A stretch of 64,000 nt of DNA from Bacteroidota bacterium. Its GTDB lineage: Bacteria; Bacteroidota; Bacteroidia; Chitinophagales; Saprospiraceae. Below, one piece after another: positions 7,560 to 15,762 of the stretch. Positions within the stretch are counted from its first letter, which is position 1; the number at the start of each line of letters is the position of its first letter. Position numbers and translations under genes: made by a program. The notes beneath the pieces were generated by a model, which saw only the letters and a program-made list of their open reading frames with translations, had not been told where the DNA came from and searched no databases. Location: contig WGNL01000023.1 in the NCBI GenBank assembly GCA_016124585.1, positions 206,108-270,107 on the forward strand, read 5' to 3'.

Positions 7560-8756
7560 ATGGCCACCAAAGCCAACAAAGAAGCCACCCCTGCAGTAGC
7601 TGAAGCCGCTTTCACTGCGATCACCACACCTCTTCCCAAGCTTCAATCCACCTCAGAAGAAGGCTTGAAACTACCCTGCGCCAGAGAGTATTTCTACAAG
7701 ATGGCGCTCAATGCTTGGGGCTATTGCCTTGCTGACCGCCTGCTGTTCATGGAGGTGAGCGAGCGCTACACGGAGGCATTTATCCAAGGCCAAGTGGATT
7801 TCATCAACACCGTGAAGAATCTGCCTGACCTCAGTGTGCTACAGGCAGCAGCTACCGAGGCCAACGAAGGGCTGGCGGCATGGCGGCAGCAAGTGGGTAG
7901 TCTCTCCAAGCGGCTGGACAATGCCATTGGCTACGCCTTCAAGAACCCCGATACGGCTGACGCTGAGCGCCAGTTAGCAGGCCTCAACGAATTTGGCACA
8001 CCGAGCGCCGAGCCTTGGGCACAGGTGGACAAATTCCTCACCAAGGCCAATAATTACCTTACGACCAAAATGACGGTGCTGGTGGACGCCAAGGCTGCCA
8101 CGGCAAACCTTCAGACCAAGTTCACGGATGTGACCACTGGTTTTTCAGCGGCTTGGGCGGATTTTATCTTCAAAGAAAAGAAGGTGGTGGATGGCACCAA
8201 GGTGACCAAAAACGGCCTCATCGATATATTGGCCGAACTCAACCCGATGCTCAACGACGGGAAATTGATATACGAATTCGACGCCACCAACCGCAAGAAA
8301 TTCACCATCAAGGATTTGGTGCGGGAAGTGCGTGGCACACATCCGGCGGGGCTGGCGGGCTACGTCTTCAACGAGCAAGGACGGGGCGTCGAGGGCGTAC
8401 TTGTAGCCGCAATAGGCCAAACCGACAAGTTCGCCATTACCGACAAGAAAGGCTATTACAAAATCAACCTCGCTGCTGGCGAAGCCACATTCCTTTACTC
8501 AATGGAAGGCATGGAACCACAGTCCTTTTCCCGCACGCTGACGGCGGGCGTCACCAGCCGCCAGAATGTGGTGCTGGTGCCTGTGGAAATAGCGCCGGAG
8601 GCTGTCGCCGCTCCTGTGGAGGAAGCCATCGTTGCCGAAACGCCGCAAGCCCCTGCCGCTGTACCGGAGAACACCAAGGAGGACTTGGTCACTGCCGTGG
8701 ACCTATTGAATCAGTCCCCTTCCTCGAACGGGGCGGCGAAAGGTGCAGTGGTTTAA
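7560..8756 (+). CDS. Unknown protein with C-terminal carboxypeptidase-regulatory-like domain
   Basis: 398 residues with no signal peptide. Residues 1-260 are mostly helical and match no family I recognise. Residues about 282-360 (LAGYVFNEQGRGVEGVLVAA... TDKKGYYKINL... RQNVVLVPV) have the beta-sandwich pattern of carboxypeptidase-regulatory-like domains, which in Bacteroidota usually act as structural or binding modules. The C-terminal 40 residues are an Ala/Pro/Glu-rich low-complexity tail. The lack of an export signal is unusual for that domain, so the protein is probably cytoplasmic or exported by an unrecognised route. It stands alone after the repeat region. Function is unknown. Confidence 0.75.
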   Translation: MATKANKEATPAVAEAAFTAITTPLPKLQSTSEEGLKLPCAREYFYKMALNAWGYCLADRLLFMEVSERYTEAFIQGQVDFINTVKNLPDLSVLQAAATEANEGLAAWRQQVGSLSKRLDNAIGYAFKNPDTADAERQLAGLNEFGTPSAEPWAQVDKFLTKANNYLTTKMTVLVDAKAATANLQTKFTDVTTGFSAAWADFIFKEKKVVDGTKVTKNGLIDILAELNPMLNDGKLIYEFDATNRKKFTIKDLVREVRGTHPAGLAGYVFNEQGRGVEGVLVAAIGQTDKFAITDKKGYYKINLAAGEATFLYSMEGMEPQSFSRTLTAGVTSRQNVVLVPVEIAPEAVAAPVEEAIVAETPQAPAAVPENTKEDLVTAVDLLNQSPSSNGAAKGAVV

Positions 8757-8932
8757 GAAAGTTTTGTTTGTGTTAAGAATATAGAGAAATTACAGGGGGT
8801 GGCGTTGGCTGCGCCTTATTTTTTTAAATGAATGATGGTAGTGGGTCAAAATGGTTCGTCAAGCTGGCCAAGTTAGGCGGTAACTTGAAGTTCAATGTAT
8901 CGGCTAAAGATATTTGAGTACTTATCTTTGCC

Positions 8933-8940
8933 CCCTTTAA
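8933..8940 (+). promoter_or_regulatory. Bacteroidota -7 box (TATCTTTG)
   Basis: Exact TAnnTTTG match 22 bases before the ATG at 8963. No convincing -33 TTTG is seen at the expected distance, so only the -7 part is claimed. Confidence 0.5.
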
Positions 8941-8962
8941 ACCATCATCTTATCAAGCACAA

Positions 8963-9745
8963 ATGGCACAGGAAGAACAAACAAACAGGCGGACAAAACT
9001 GCTATTTTATAAGGTAATTGTGGCAGGTGTCGTAGTTTTGATCAGTATGATATGGTTTAAACACCAAGGTAAAACAAGAGCTGAAGAAGTAAACAAGGAC
9101 CAAGAAATAAAGCTGGACGCAATGATAAAATTGGCCAAAAACCCCAAGCGGTACGATTATTACCAGTTCAAGTTTTGTCCTATTGCGCAGGAAGGCCAAT
9201 ATCCAAGCTGTGATTATCCGTGGGGCAGGGTATTGAGCGATGATGGCTGGCCATTGGTATCCCTGGTTTTAGCGCATCAAACTTCTCAGAGTTATTTATC
9301 GCCAACTGAAATCATCAAGTTGTTTTCAAACAAGGAAGCCCAATACGACACGGTCACATTTCTTGGCTTGGACTTGCTCCGGGCCATCGCCAAGGATTCC
9401 TTTACGGTCAGCTCCCCAGATTCCTCCTTTCGGGTGCTGGAATTGAATAGAATTGAGCGGATAAACGGGCCTTCTTTGCGCATCAAATCCTATTCTGACC
9501 GCAGTTTGACCGTGCAAAATATTGCCGCAAAAGGCACCCTCACCAGCATTGAGAACATTCAAGGCACTGCAACGGTGGAGCAACCTTTTCCTTTTGAAAT
9601 TGGCCAGGATATACTTACTTTCAATATCAATAAAGATGAAAACGGCGAGCTTGAGTTTTTGCTGAAAGGCAAATCGGATGCGACAGATAATTGGACGGCC
9701 AGGATTTTGATTAAAAACCGCAAAGCTTTTGCTTTTGTGGAATGA
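8963..9745 (+). CDS. Unknown membrane-anchored protein, 260 aa
   Basis: A single N-terminal membrane segment (LLFYKVIVAGVVVLISMIWF, about residues 14-33) is preceded by a positively charged start, predicting an anchored protein with its soluble part outside the cytoplasm. The soluble part has no family I recognise; residues 170-260 look beta-rich. It contains two cysteines in FCPIAQEGQYPSCDYPWG. It is single and has its own -7 box. Function is unknown. Confidence 0.7.
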   Translation: MAQEEQTNRRTKLLFYKVIVAGVVVLISMIWFKHQGKTRAEEVNKDQEIKLDAMIKLAKNPKRYDYYQFKFCPIAQEGQYPSCDYPWGRVLSDDGWPLVSLVLAHQTSQSYLSPTEIIKLFSNKEAQYDTVTFLGLDLLRAIAKDSFTVSSPDSSFRVLELNRIERINGPSLRIKSYSDRSLTVQNIAAKGTLTSIENIQGTATVEQPFPFEIGQDILTFNINKDENGELEFLLKGKSDATDNWTARILIKNRKAFAFVE

Positions 9746-9787
9746 AAAATCTAACCGAATTGATTCCTATCGCTGACCAGCCATCAC

Positions 9788-9840
9788 CTACCCCACCAAC
9801 TCCTCCCTCGAAAACGCCACCCCATCCCCGCTGGCCAGTA
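9788..9840 (-). pseudogene. Relic of a SNF2 helicase 3' end (copy C)
   Basis: On the minus strand this encodes ILASGDGVAFSREELVG and a stop, against the authentic SNF2 end ILASGDGMAFSREELTELLG at 12555-12615. Homology stops upstream of the LKILAS segment. It is one of three copies of the SNF2 gene tail within 2.8 kb. Confidence 0.75.
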
Positions 9841-9902
9841 TCTTCAAGTTTTGGTTGAAGAATGATGACTACTTAGTATCGTTCAAGAAATAACGTCGGC
9901 AT

Positions 9903-9935
9903 AACGTCGGCGAGGTTTGAAACCTCGCCGACGTT
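9903..9935. repeat. 33-bp near-perfect palindrome (REP-like)
   Basis: AACGTCGGCGAGGTTT and its exact reverse complement flank a single G. A partial copy of the arm (TAACGTCGGC) lies just before it at 9891. Such GC-rich palindromes are usually dispersed non-coding repeats; here it lies between converging genes. Confidence 0.7.
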
Positions 9936-10019
9936 CCGGCCTACGATATCAGGAAGTTATTTTCCATCGTTCCTTAGGGTGACATTTTATTCAACAACTG
10001 GCAACATCTCTAGCTATTA

Positions 10020-10050
10020 GACAGGAGGCAATATGATATTACCTCCTGTC
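10020..10050 (-). terminator. Hairpin after the lipoprotein gene
   Basis: 15-bp stem (9 bp GACAGGAGG, one mismatch, 5 bp) with a one-base apex, 13 bases past the stop of the minus-strand lipoprotein gene. There is no long T tract on that strand. Confidence 0.5.
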
Positions 10051-10062
10051 TTGTTTCAATTC

Positions 10063-10587
10063 TCAATGTTTGCGATACTTCGCCATCAGCTCCACGGAAA
10101 TGACATTTTGTTTGAGGAAGGCTGTATCGGCACCGTAAGTGCCTTTGGTGGGAAAGTACACCTCCACAACGGGGACGAACCAAGCTGGGTTCCCTTCCCC
10201 AAAGGCTTGTTTCAAGCCTGCGGAACCATTGCCCTTTAAATCGGCTCCACTCTTGGTCATAGGAATTTTTTCCTCGAAGAGGAATGACCAATCAACCCTG
10301 GCCCTGGCATTGATGCCTGTGGTGGTCTCGTCCAGCAAAGCCACTCGGGCATCCAAATTGACATGCTCTTCTGAACAGGCCTCTTCAATGAGCTCGCTCC
10401 ATTGAAATACACGGTCGTTTCCGTCCATGTAGGTATTGTAGACACCAGCAGTGGAATCAACGATGCTAGACCCCAACAGGTAGAGGTCGTAGGTGTCTTT
10501 GGGCCCACAAGGGGAATCGTCTTTGGCACAACTGGAGAATACAGCAACAATAGCGAATGTAACAACTAGGCAAGCAAATTGTCTCAT
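10063..10587 (-). CDS. Lipoprotein of unknown function, 174 aa
   Basis: Signal sequence MRQFACLVVTFAIVAVFSSC with a lipobox cysteine at residue 20, so the mature protein should be lipid-anchored in the periplasm or at the surface. The soluble part contains C26, C70 (SELIEEACSEEH) and a C-terminal beta-rich stretch (VPVVEVYFPTKG). I do not recognise the family. It sits between two SNF2-tail relics, which suggests it arrived with an insertion at the SNF2 3' end. Function is unknown. Confidence 0.75.
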   Translation of the reverse strand: MRQFACLVVTFAIVAVFSSCAKDDSPCGPKDTYDLYLLGSSIVDSTAGVYNTYMDGNDRVFQWSELIEEACSEEHVNLDARVALLDETTTGINARARVDWSFLFEEKIPMTKSGADLKGNGSAGLKQAFGEGNPAWFVPVVEVYFPTKGTYGADTAFLKQNVISVELMAKYRKH

Positions 10588-10691
10588 GGCAGAAGATTTT
10601 AGAAGGTGGAGATAAGAAGGATAAATTCTGACTTAAAGCTATTGCTAATCACCAATATTTACAACCTACTTTTAAAATAACAACACAAAGG

Positions 10692-10759
10692 CTAAGCCAG
10701 CAATTCTGACAGTTCTTCCTTCGAAAACGCCATCCCTTCGCCGCTGGCGAGTATCTCCT
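10692..10759 (-). pseudogene. Relic of a SNF2 helicase 3' end (copy B)
   Basis: Minus strand encodes KEILASGEGMAFSKEELSELLA and a stop in the same codon register as the true SNF2 end (EILASGDGMAFSREELTELLG). Codons differ at many third positions, so it is either an old duplicate or comes from a related but distinct SNF2 gene. Nothing upstream of KEILAS matches. Confidence 0.85.
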
Positions 10760-10820
10760 TGCTATTGTTGGATTGGGAGCTGAACTTGAAAGAGGCTGGC
10801 TAGAAGTGAAAGGTTTGATA

Positions 10821-12485
10821 TTAGTTTGAACCATCAACCAATCTTTGAATTTGCTCTTTGAACCATGTAGTTTTAGTCAAATCCGACGGGGGTATGTTTT
10901 GCCTTTGTGGTAGCTGAGTGGCATTGTTTTTCATTGGAAAAACCTTATAAAATGTTTCAAAGTCATCACTGCGAAGGTACTCCCATATTACTGTAGCGTG
11001 TTGTTGGTTATCGCCAGTATTTTTAAACCAGCGCTGCCGCACATCTTTTGCCTTTTCTTGCTCACCATAAAATGGGTATGACATTCTATTGGGAGCAAGC
11101 CCTGTTACCATATTGCCAACTACAGCATTCTTCTCCACTGTTAATTGCGCTTTATAATGCTTAAGGTCAAAAGGCAAATCTTTTTGGGAATAATATTCAG
11201 CTAAATTATCAGGATGATATAGGTAATTTTCAATACTATAATAGCGCAATATTTTTAAATTAGGATAGGTCGTTTCAATATCCACCACCTCTTCATCAGT
11301 TAGAAAATCTCTATCCACAATGCCTTTAAATTCGGAGGCCCTGGCTTTATGATAAACAGCCGCCTTATTGTTTTCTGGTACAAATATGGTGTTTGACAAT
11401 GCAACGTTATTGTAATATTGATCGTCTTTGTTCTCCACAAAAATGATATTCATGCCCTGAAACAAACGGGCCAGCATATCCTTGCCTACGGCGATTTCAT
11501 ACACTTCCATCCGGTCTTTTGGTTCTGGAACGATGACTTGTGGTATATCAAAATTCAGGTCATCAAAATCAAGGATAACGGCATAGTCTGACTGGCGTGC
11601 ATAGTCAATAAAACCAAGGGAATGTGAGGCCGTCCAAAGCTGTGCATCGTCGGGCACCCAGTTTTCAGTTATTTCTTTGAGCAGGTTAAACTGCAAAGCA
11701 GTGTTCAGATGGGCATCCATTTCGTCAATGAAATAGATACTATCCTTGATTTGCTCCTTTCTAACGAGGAAATTTAATAAGATGATGACGACCTGTTTCT
11801 CGCCGTGACTGAGCAGGTCATAATTAATATGTGAACCGCCTTTTTTGAAAATGAGCTTGATGGGTTGGCCGGGCAGGGCATCCTCGAATTGCACCAATTG
11901 CAGGGCGGTTTCTTCCGATTGAGGGAAGATATTTTTCAATGCAGTGTTAAATGGTACGATATGCTCTTGGAATATCTTTACGGTATCGGCACTTTGCCCT
12001 TTAAATGCTGGTTCACGGAGGGCTTTGTTTATGTCGAAGGTGTATTTAATTACATCAGCGTTGAAACGGGTATCGTAGTCAATATAGGATTTTGGAGCAT
12101 CAATATCTTCCTTAATAGTAGATTCATTATAACTGATTTCTTGAATTTTTGGAACAATACGCAGGCTACTCCTTCCTATAAAGGCGCTATGTCCCATATC
12201 GAATGTTCCTCCATCATTATTAAAACGCCTTGCGAATCTACCTTCATCACAAAGTATTTCAAATTCAACCCGAGCATTTTTATTCTTAGAATAATAATTA
12301 TTAGGCTCCGTTGTTCTATTATGTCCGTATTGCTTATTGATATAGTCAAAAGCATCAAACACACTCGTCTTCCCACTCCCATTCGCCCCAATCAACAACA
12401 CCAGCTTGGCAGAGACGGGAATACCATCCAACGTCAAATCAGTAAACCGTTTGAAATTTTTTAGCTGCAATTTTTGAATCCTCAT
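10821..12485 (-). CDS. AAA_15-type ATPase fused to DUF4435/TOPRIM-like domain (PARIS-like)
   Basis: Residues 1-320 are an SMC/RecF-like ATPase: Walker A GANGSGKT at 33-40, signature LSHGEKQ at 225-231, Walker B YFIDEMDAH at 251-259, switch histidine in WTASHS at 284-289. Residues about 340-554 look like DUF4435, a TOPRIM-like domain: FVENKDD at 349-355, the acidic DRDF at 391-394, and YSIENYL at 416-422. ATPase plus DUF4435 is the composition of the PARIS anti-phage system (AriA and AriB), in which AriB cuts host tRNA once released; merged forms exist. At 554 residues it is compact for a merged version, so an OLD-like relative is the alternative. It is encoded alone and lies between SNF2-tail copies, suggesting it arrived as an insertion. 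Confidence 0.8.
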   Translation of the reverse strand: MRIQKLQLKNFKRFTDLTLDGIPVSAKLVLLIGANGSGKTSVFDAFDYINKQYGHNRTTEPNNYYSKNKNARVEFEILCDEGRFARRFNNDGGTFDMGHSAFIGRSSLRIVPKIQEISYNESTIKEDIDAPKSYIDYDTRFNADVIKYTFDINKALREPAFKGQSADTVKIFQEHIVPFNTALKNIFPQSEETALQLVQFEDALPGQPIKLIFKKGGSHINYDLLSHGEKQVVIILLNFLVRKEQIKDSIYFIDEMDAHLNTALQFNLLKEITENWVPDDAQLWTASHSLGFIDYARQSDYAVILDFDDLNFDIPQVIVPEPKDRMEVYEIAVGKDMLARLFQGMNIIFVENKDDQYYNNVALSNTIFVPENNKAAVYHKARASEFKGIVDRDFLTDEEVVDIETTYPNLKILRYYSIENYLYHPDNLAEYYSQKDLPFDLKHYKAQLTVEKNAVVGNMVTGLAPNRMSYPFYGEQEKAKDVRQRWFKNTGDNQQHATVIWEYLRSDDFETFYKVFPMKNNATQLPQRQNIPPSDLTKTTWFKEQIQRLVDGSN

Positions 12486-12554
12486 AATGGACTTCTTTTG
12501 AATTTCTGCAAAACAAACGAAAAGGCAAATATCGCTTAATTCCTAAACAATCCC

Positions 12555-15509
12555 CTACCCCAACAACTCCGTCAACTCCTCCCTAGAAAACGCCATCCCG
12601 TCCCCGCTGGCCAGTATCTCCCCCGCCAGCGCAGCCTTCTTCTCCTGCATTTTCAAAATCTTCTCCTCGATGGTATCCTTCGCAATAAACTTCACCGCCA
12701 CCACCTTCTCCGTCTGTCCAATGCGGTGCGCCCTAGCAATGGCCTGGTCTTCCACGAAGGGGTTCCACCACGGGTCAAGGACGAAGACATAGTCCGCAGC
12801 CGTGAGGTTCAGCCCCACCCCACCCGCCTTGGTGGTGATGAGAAAGGCCTGCACGGTGGGGTCGGTCGTGAAGCGGTCAACCGCTTGCTTTCTGAAAGTC
12901 TGCGGACTCTCCCCTGTGAGCCATGCGTACGGGTAGCCTTCCTTTTCAAAATGCTCCCGAAACAGCCGCAAGTATTTTTCGAACGAACTGAAAAACAGCA
13001 CTTTATGCCCCGCCCGCCGGATGGTGTCATAGTATTCGAGGATGTCGTTGAATTTGCCGGAATCAGAGTTCGACAGTTCGACAGTTGAGGCCATGGAAGC
13101 AGCCCCAGACTGCACACTGCCAACTGTCGAACTGCCAACTAAAGCGGGATGATTTGCCAATTGCCGAAGCCGCATCAGCGCAGCCAGCACGGCAATCCGG
13201 TTTTGCGGCTCGGCGGGGTCGAGCTTCAGGATTTGGTTTCGCACGGCGCTCTTCTCCTTTTCATAGAGTTTGCGCTGCTCATCAGTCATTTCGGTATAAA
13301 AAACCAGTTCAGTCAGCGGCGGCAGGTCTGGGGCGACTTCCTCTTTGGTTCTTCGCAACAAGTACGGCTGTACGAGCCGCCGCAGTTCGGCCTTTTTCAC
13401 CTCGTCCTGCCGTTTTTCGATGGGGGCGATGAAATGCTTTTTGAAATAGCCAAAGCTGCCCAACATGCTCGGGTTCAGGAACTGCATCTGCGCCCAAAGG
13501 TCACTTAGCGAGTTCTCGATGGGCGTGCCGCTGAGGCTGATTTTGTGCTTCGCAACGAGTTCGCCCACTGCCTTAAACACGGCGCTTTCGGGGTTCTTGA
13601 TGTACTGGCTTTCATCCAAAACGACGTACTCCCATTCGATTTTGCGGAGCAAATCCATGTCCAGTCGGGCGGTCTGGTAGGTCGTCAGCACGAGGTCGTA
13701 GCGGGCGAGGATGCGGGCATCTTTCGTGCGCCCCGACCCGATATGCTTACAAATGCTGATGCCTGGGGCAAACTTTTTCACCTCCCGCTCCCAGTTGAAG
13801 ACGAGAGAAGAGGGCAACACGATTAGGCATTGTAGTGGTACAAATTCTTCTGCTTCATCGAAAAGCGTCGTTGTGGTTGGCTTCGCAATGGATGGTTTTC
13901 GGTGTTCCTTCGCATGGAGCAAAACAGCCAGCGTTTGAAGCGTTTTCCCCAGTCCCATGTCATCGGCGAGGCAGGCACCTAGATTTTCTTGGTAGTGATT
14001 GGCGAGCCAAGTTGCACCTTCCAACTGGTAAGGACGGAGATCGGCTTTGAGCAGACTTGGCACTTCAAAAGCAGGCTGCTCTTCAATTTCCAATTTTTCA
14101 ATTTCCCAATTTCCCATCCCCTCCAAGAGCGGACGTTGCGATTTCGCCAAACGCAGTTTATCGCCATCCAATTGGCCGAGGTGGGCCAGTCCGTGAAACC
14201 TCGTCATCCACTCTTGCGGGATGATAAAAAACGAGCCATCTGGCAGCTCAAACCACGGATTCTCGGTGCGAATGTGGTTTATTAGCCTCGCAAACGGGAA
14301 CTCGTACTCCCCCACCCTCACCGTGATGCGCAGATCGAACCAGTCGTTTTCCTGCACCACTTCCTGTGTCCATTCCGCCGGGGCAAGGCTGATTTTTTTA
14401 TCTTCGAAAACAGGTGCATCCAGCGTGAAACCAGCTTCATTTAAAGCAGCGCTATTACCTCGCAACCATTCAATCATTTCGGTAAAATGATTCGTGCTTT
14501 CGTTATTTCTTCTTTGCCAAAGACTGCCCTCCGTTAGTTCCAAATCAAATTTGGCGAGCTTGTCGAGGTAAGCCTGCTCCGCATCCGGCTGCCTTTTCAC
14601 CTGCATCACCCGGATTTCGCCTGCTTCGTCAAAGTGCAGCGCCGTACGCATTTGCCTTGGGTCGTTTTGGGAAAATTGGGTGCCGAGGTAGCGGAACTGC
14701 ACGGCTAGCAACCACTCTTCCTTGAATAGGTGCTTCGTCAAACTCAGGTCGCAACCCTCTATTTTTCGGGTGCTGGTGATTTCAAAACCCTCTGCTTCTA
14801 TCTCCGCCCGTTCCGCCGCTTTCAGGATGAATTTTTGGAAATACTCCTTCACCATGTGGTTCGGCACAGGCTGTTCATCTTTTTGAAAAAAGGGCTTGAG
14901 CATGTTCCCGTTCAGGCCGGGCAGGAGGTAGAGCATATCCCCGACGAGTATCCAGCCGGGGTGGTTCGTGAGCACGATGGGCTGCTTCCAGCGGATGAGC
15001 CAGCGCTCTTCCCCGGTTGTGAAATTGAGGCGGTAAATGATTTTGTCCTTCGTTTTCCGGAAAATCAGGTGCGGGATGATTTCAGCATCGGGGTAACGCA
15101 CAAGCACGTCCTTCATCATCACTTTCTTGGCCGCCATGAAGGTGAGCGGCAGTCGGTGCTCCACCATTTTACGAAGAAAAATATCCATTTGACGGTGGAC
15201 GAAGCGCTCCGCCAAGGGTTTGATGTCAGCGTTTTGCAACAGCTCGTCGAGAGGCTTCGACTTTCCTTTCGGTGGGTTGAACTTAGCTTCCAGCGCCCGT
15301 TCCGTCAGGCTTTCGATGAGGTCGAAGAGTTGCGACAGTAGTGGCGTCAGTTCAATCCCGTAGCTGCCGATGGTGATGGGGGAAGCCGTCTGTAGCAGGA
15401 AATTCAGCGTGCCGTCAGCGTCCGTGCCGACGATATTCGCCCCGGGGAGGTACCAGCCGCCGGGCAGGTAGCGGCGCAGGTCGAAGACGACGGTGGCGGG
15501 TTTGGACAT
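12555..15509 (-). CDS. SNF2-family DEAD/DEAH-box ATPase (helicase-like)
   Basis: 984-residue Swi2/Snf2 protein. N-terminal part (1-480) is the poorly conserved bacterial SNF2-associated region. The motor starts with LADDMGLGKT near 511 (motif I), DESQYIKN near 630 (motif II), SGTPIENSLSDLW (motif III), and the C-terminal lobe has TTKAGGVGLNLTAADYV and ARAHRIGQ near 924 (motifs V-VI). Such proteins use ATP to translocate on double-stranded DNA and remodel protein-DNA complexes, often assisting transcription or DNA repair. Two in-frame low-complexity insertions interrupt it (see repeats at 13067 and 14083). The last 21 codons exist as two further relics downstream. It is probably a normal chromosomal gene whose 3' end is an insertion hotspot. 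Confidence 0.92.
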   Translation of the reverse strand: MSKPATVVFDLRRYLPGGWYLPGANIVGTDADGTLNFLLQTASPITIGSYGIELTPLLSQLFDLIESLTERALEAKFNPPKGKSKPLDELLQNADIKPLAERFVHRQMDIFLRKMVEHRLPLTFMAAKKVMMKDVLVRYPDAEIIPHLIFRKTKDKIIYRLNFTTGEERWLIRWKQPIVLTNHPGWILVGDMLYLLPGLNGNMLKPFFQKDEQPVPNHMVKEYFQKFILKAAERAEIEAEGFEITSTRKIEGCDLSLTKHLFKEEWLLAVQFRYLGTQFSQNDPRQMRTALHFDEAGEIRVMQVKRQPDAEQAYLDKLAKFDLELTEGSLWQRRNNESTNHFTEMIEWLRGNSAALNEAGFTLDAPVFEDKKISLAPAEWTQEVVQENDWFDLRITVRVGEYEFPFARLINHIRTENPWFELPDGSFFIIPQEWMTRFHGLAHLGQLDGDKLRLAKSQRPLLEGMGNWEIEKLEIEEQPAFEVPSLLKADLRPYQLEGATWLANHYQENLGACLADDMGLGKTLQTLAVLLHAKEHRKPSIAKPTTTTLFDEAEEFVPLQCLIVLPSSLVFNWEREVKKFAPGISICKHIGSGRTKDARILARYDLVLTTYQTARLDMDLLRKIEWEYVVLDESQYIKNPESAVFKAVGELVAKHKISLSGTPIENSLSDLWAQMQFLNPSMLGSFGYFKKHFIAPIEKRQDEVKKAELRRLVQPYLLRRTKEEVAPDLPPLTELVFYTEMTDEQRKLYEKEKSAVRNQILKLDPAEPQNRIAVLAALMRLRQLANHPALVGSSTVGSVQSGAASMASTVELSNSDSGKFNDILEYYDTIRRAGHKVLFFSSFEKYLRLFREHFEKEGYPYAWLTGESPQTFRKQAVDRFTTDPTVQAFLITTKAGGVGLNLTAADYVFVLDPWWNPFVEDQAIARAHRIGQTEKVVAVKFIAKDTIEEKILKMQEKKAALAGEILASGDGMAFSREELTELLG
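13067..13140. repeat. In-frame palindromic insertion inside the SNF2 gene
   Basis: Arms 13067-13087 and 13121-13140 share a perfect 13-bp inverted core (AGTTCGACAGTTG). The insert encodes a Ser/Thr/Gly/Ala stretch (SSTVGSVQSGAASMASTVELSNS) between the motor lobes, where family members usually have a short loop. It behaves like a palindromic element that keeps the frame. Confidence 0.65.
14083..14117. repeat. AATTTCC direct repeats inside the SNF2 gene
   Basis: Four spaced CAATTT(CC/TT) units encode the low-complexity MGNWEIEKLEIEEQ segment ahead of the motor domain. It looks like a second in-frame repeat insertion. Confidence 0.5.
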
Positions 15510-15539
15510 GGATTTTTCGGGCGAAGGTAGGATTTATAC

Positions 15540-15676
15540 CATAGGGCTTCGCCCTATGTTGAGAAATTCCGCCCTTTCAGGGCTATTTGTCTAAGCAAAG
15601 CCCTGAAAGGGCGACATAACCCAATATAGGGCAACGCCCTATGAAAAAAATGCCCAGCAGTTATCACTGCCAGGCA
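15540..15676. repeat. Composite palindromic element between SNF2 and OmpA-like genes
   Basis: Contains stem CATAGGGC/GCCCTATG (15540-15558), a perfect 15-bp inverted pair CGCCCTTTCAGGGCT / AGCCCTGAAAGGGCG (15570-15584 and 15599-15613), stem ATAGGGC/GCCCTAT (15626-15642), and an imperfect stem 15650-15676. The two outer stems are versions of one another. This looks like a non-autonomous, REP- or MITE-like element; it fills most of the 253-bp gap. Confidence 0.65.
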
Positions 15677-15762
15677 CCACACGTTTGAATACTCGATTTG
15701 GGTTGGATTTATAGCTGCGAACAACTCGATGCGCTCCGCTCAAAACTCGCAGCCATTTACCC

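Noticed and set aside
14730-15341. 203-aa plus-strand frame over the SNF2 gene
   Set aside because: Shadow of the SNF2 coding strand, with no domain of its own.
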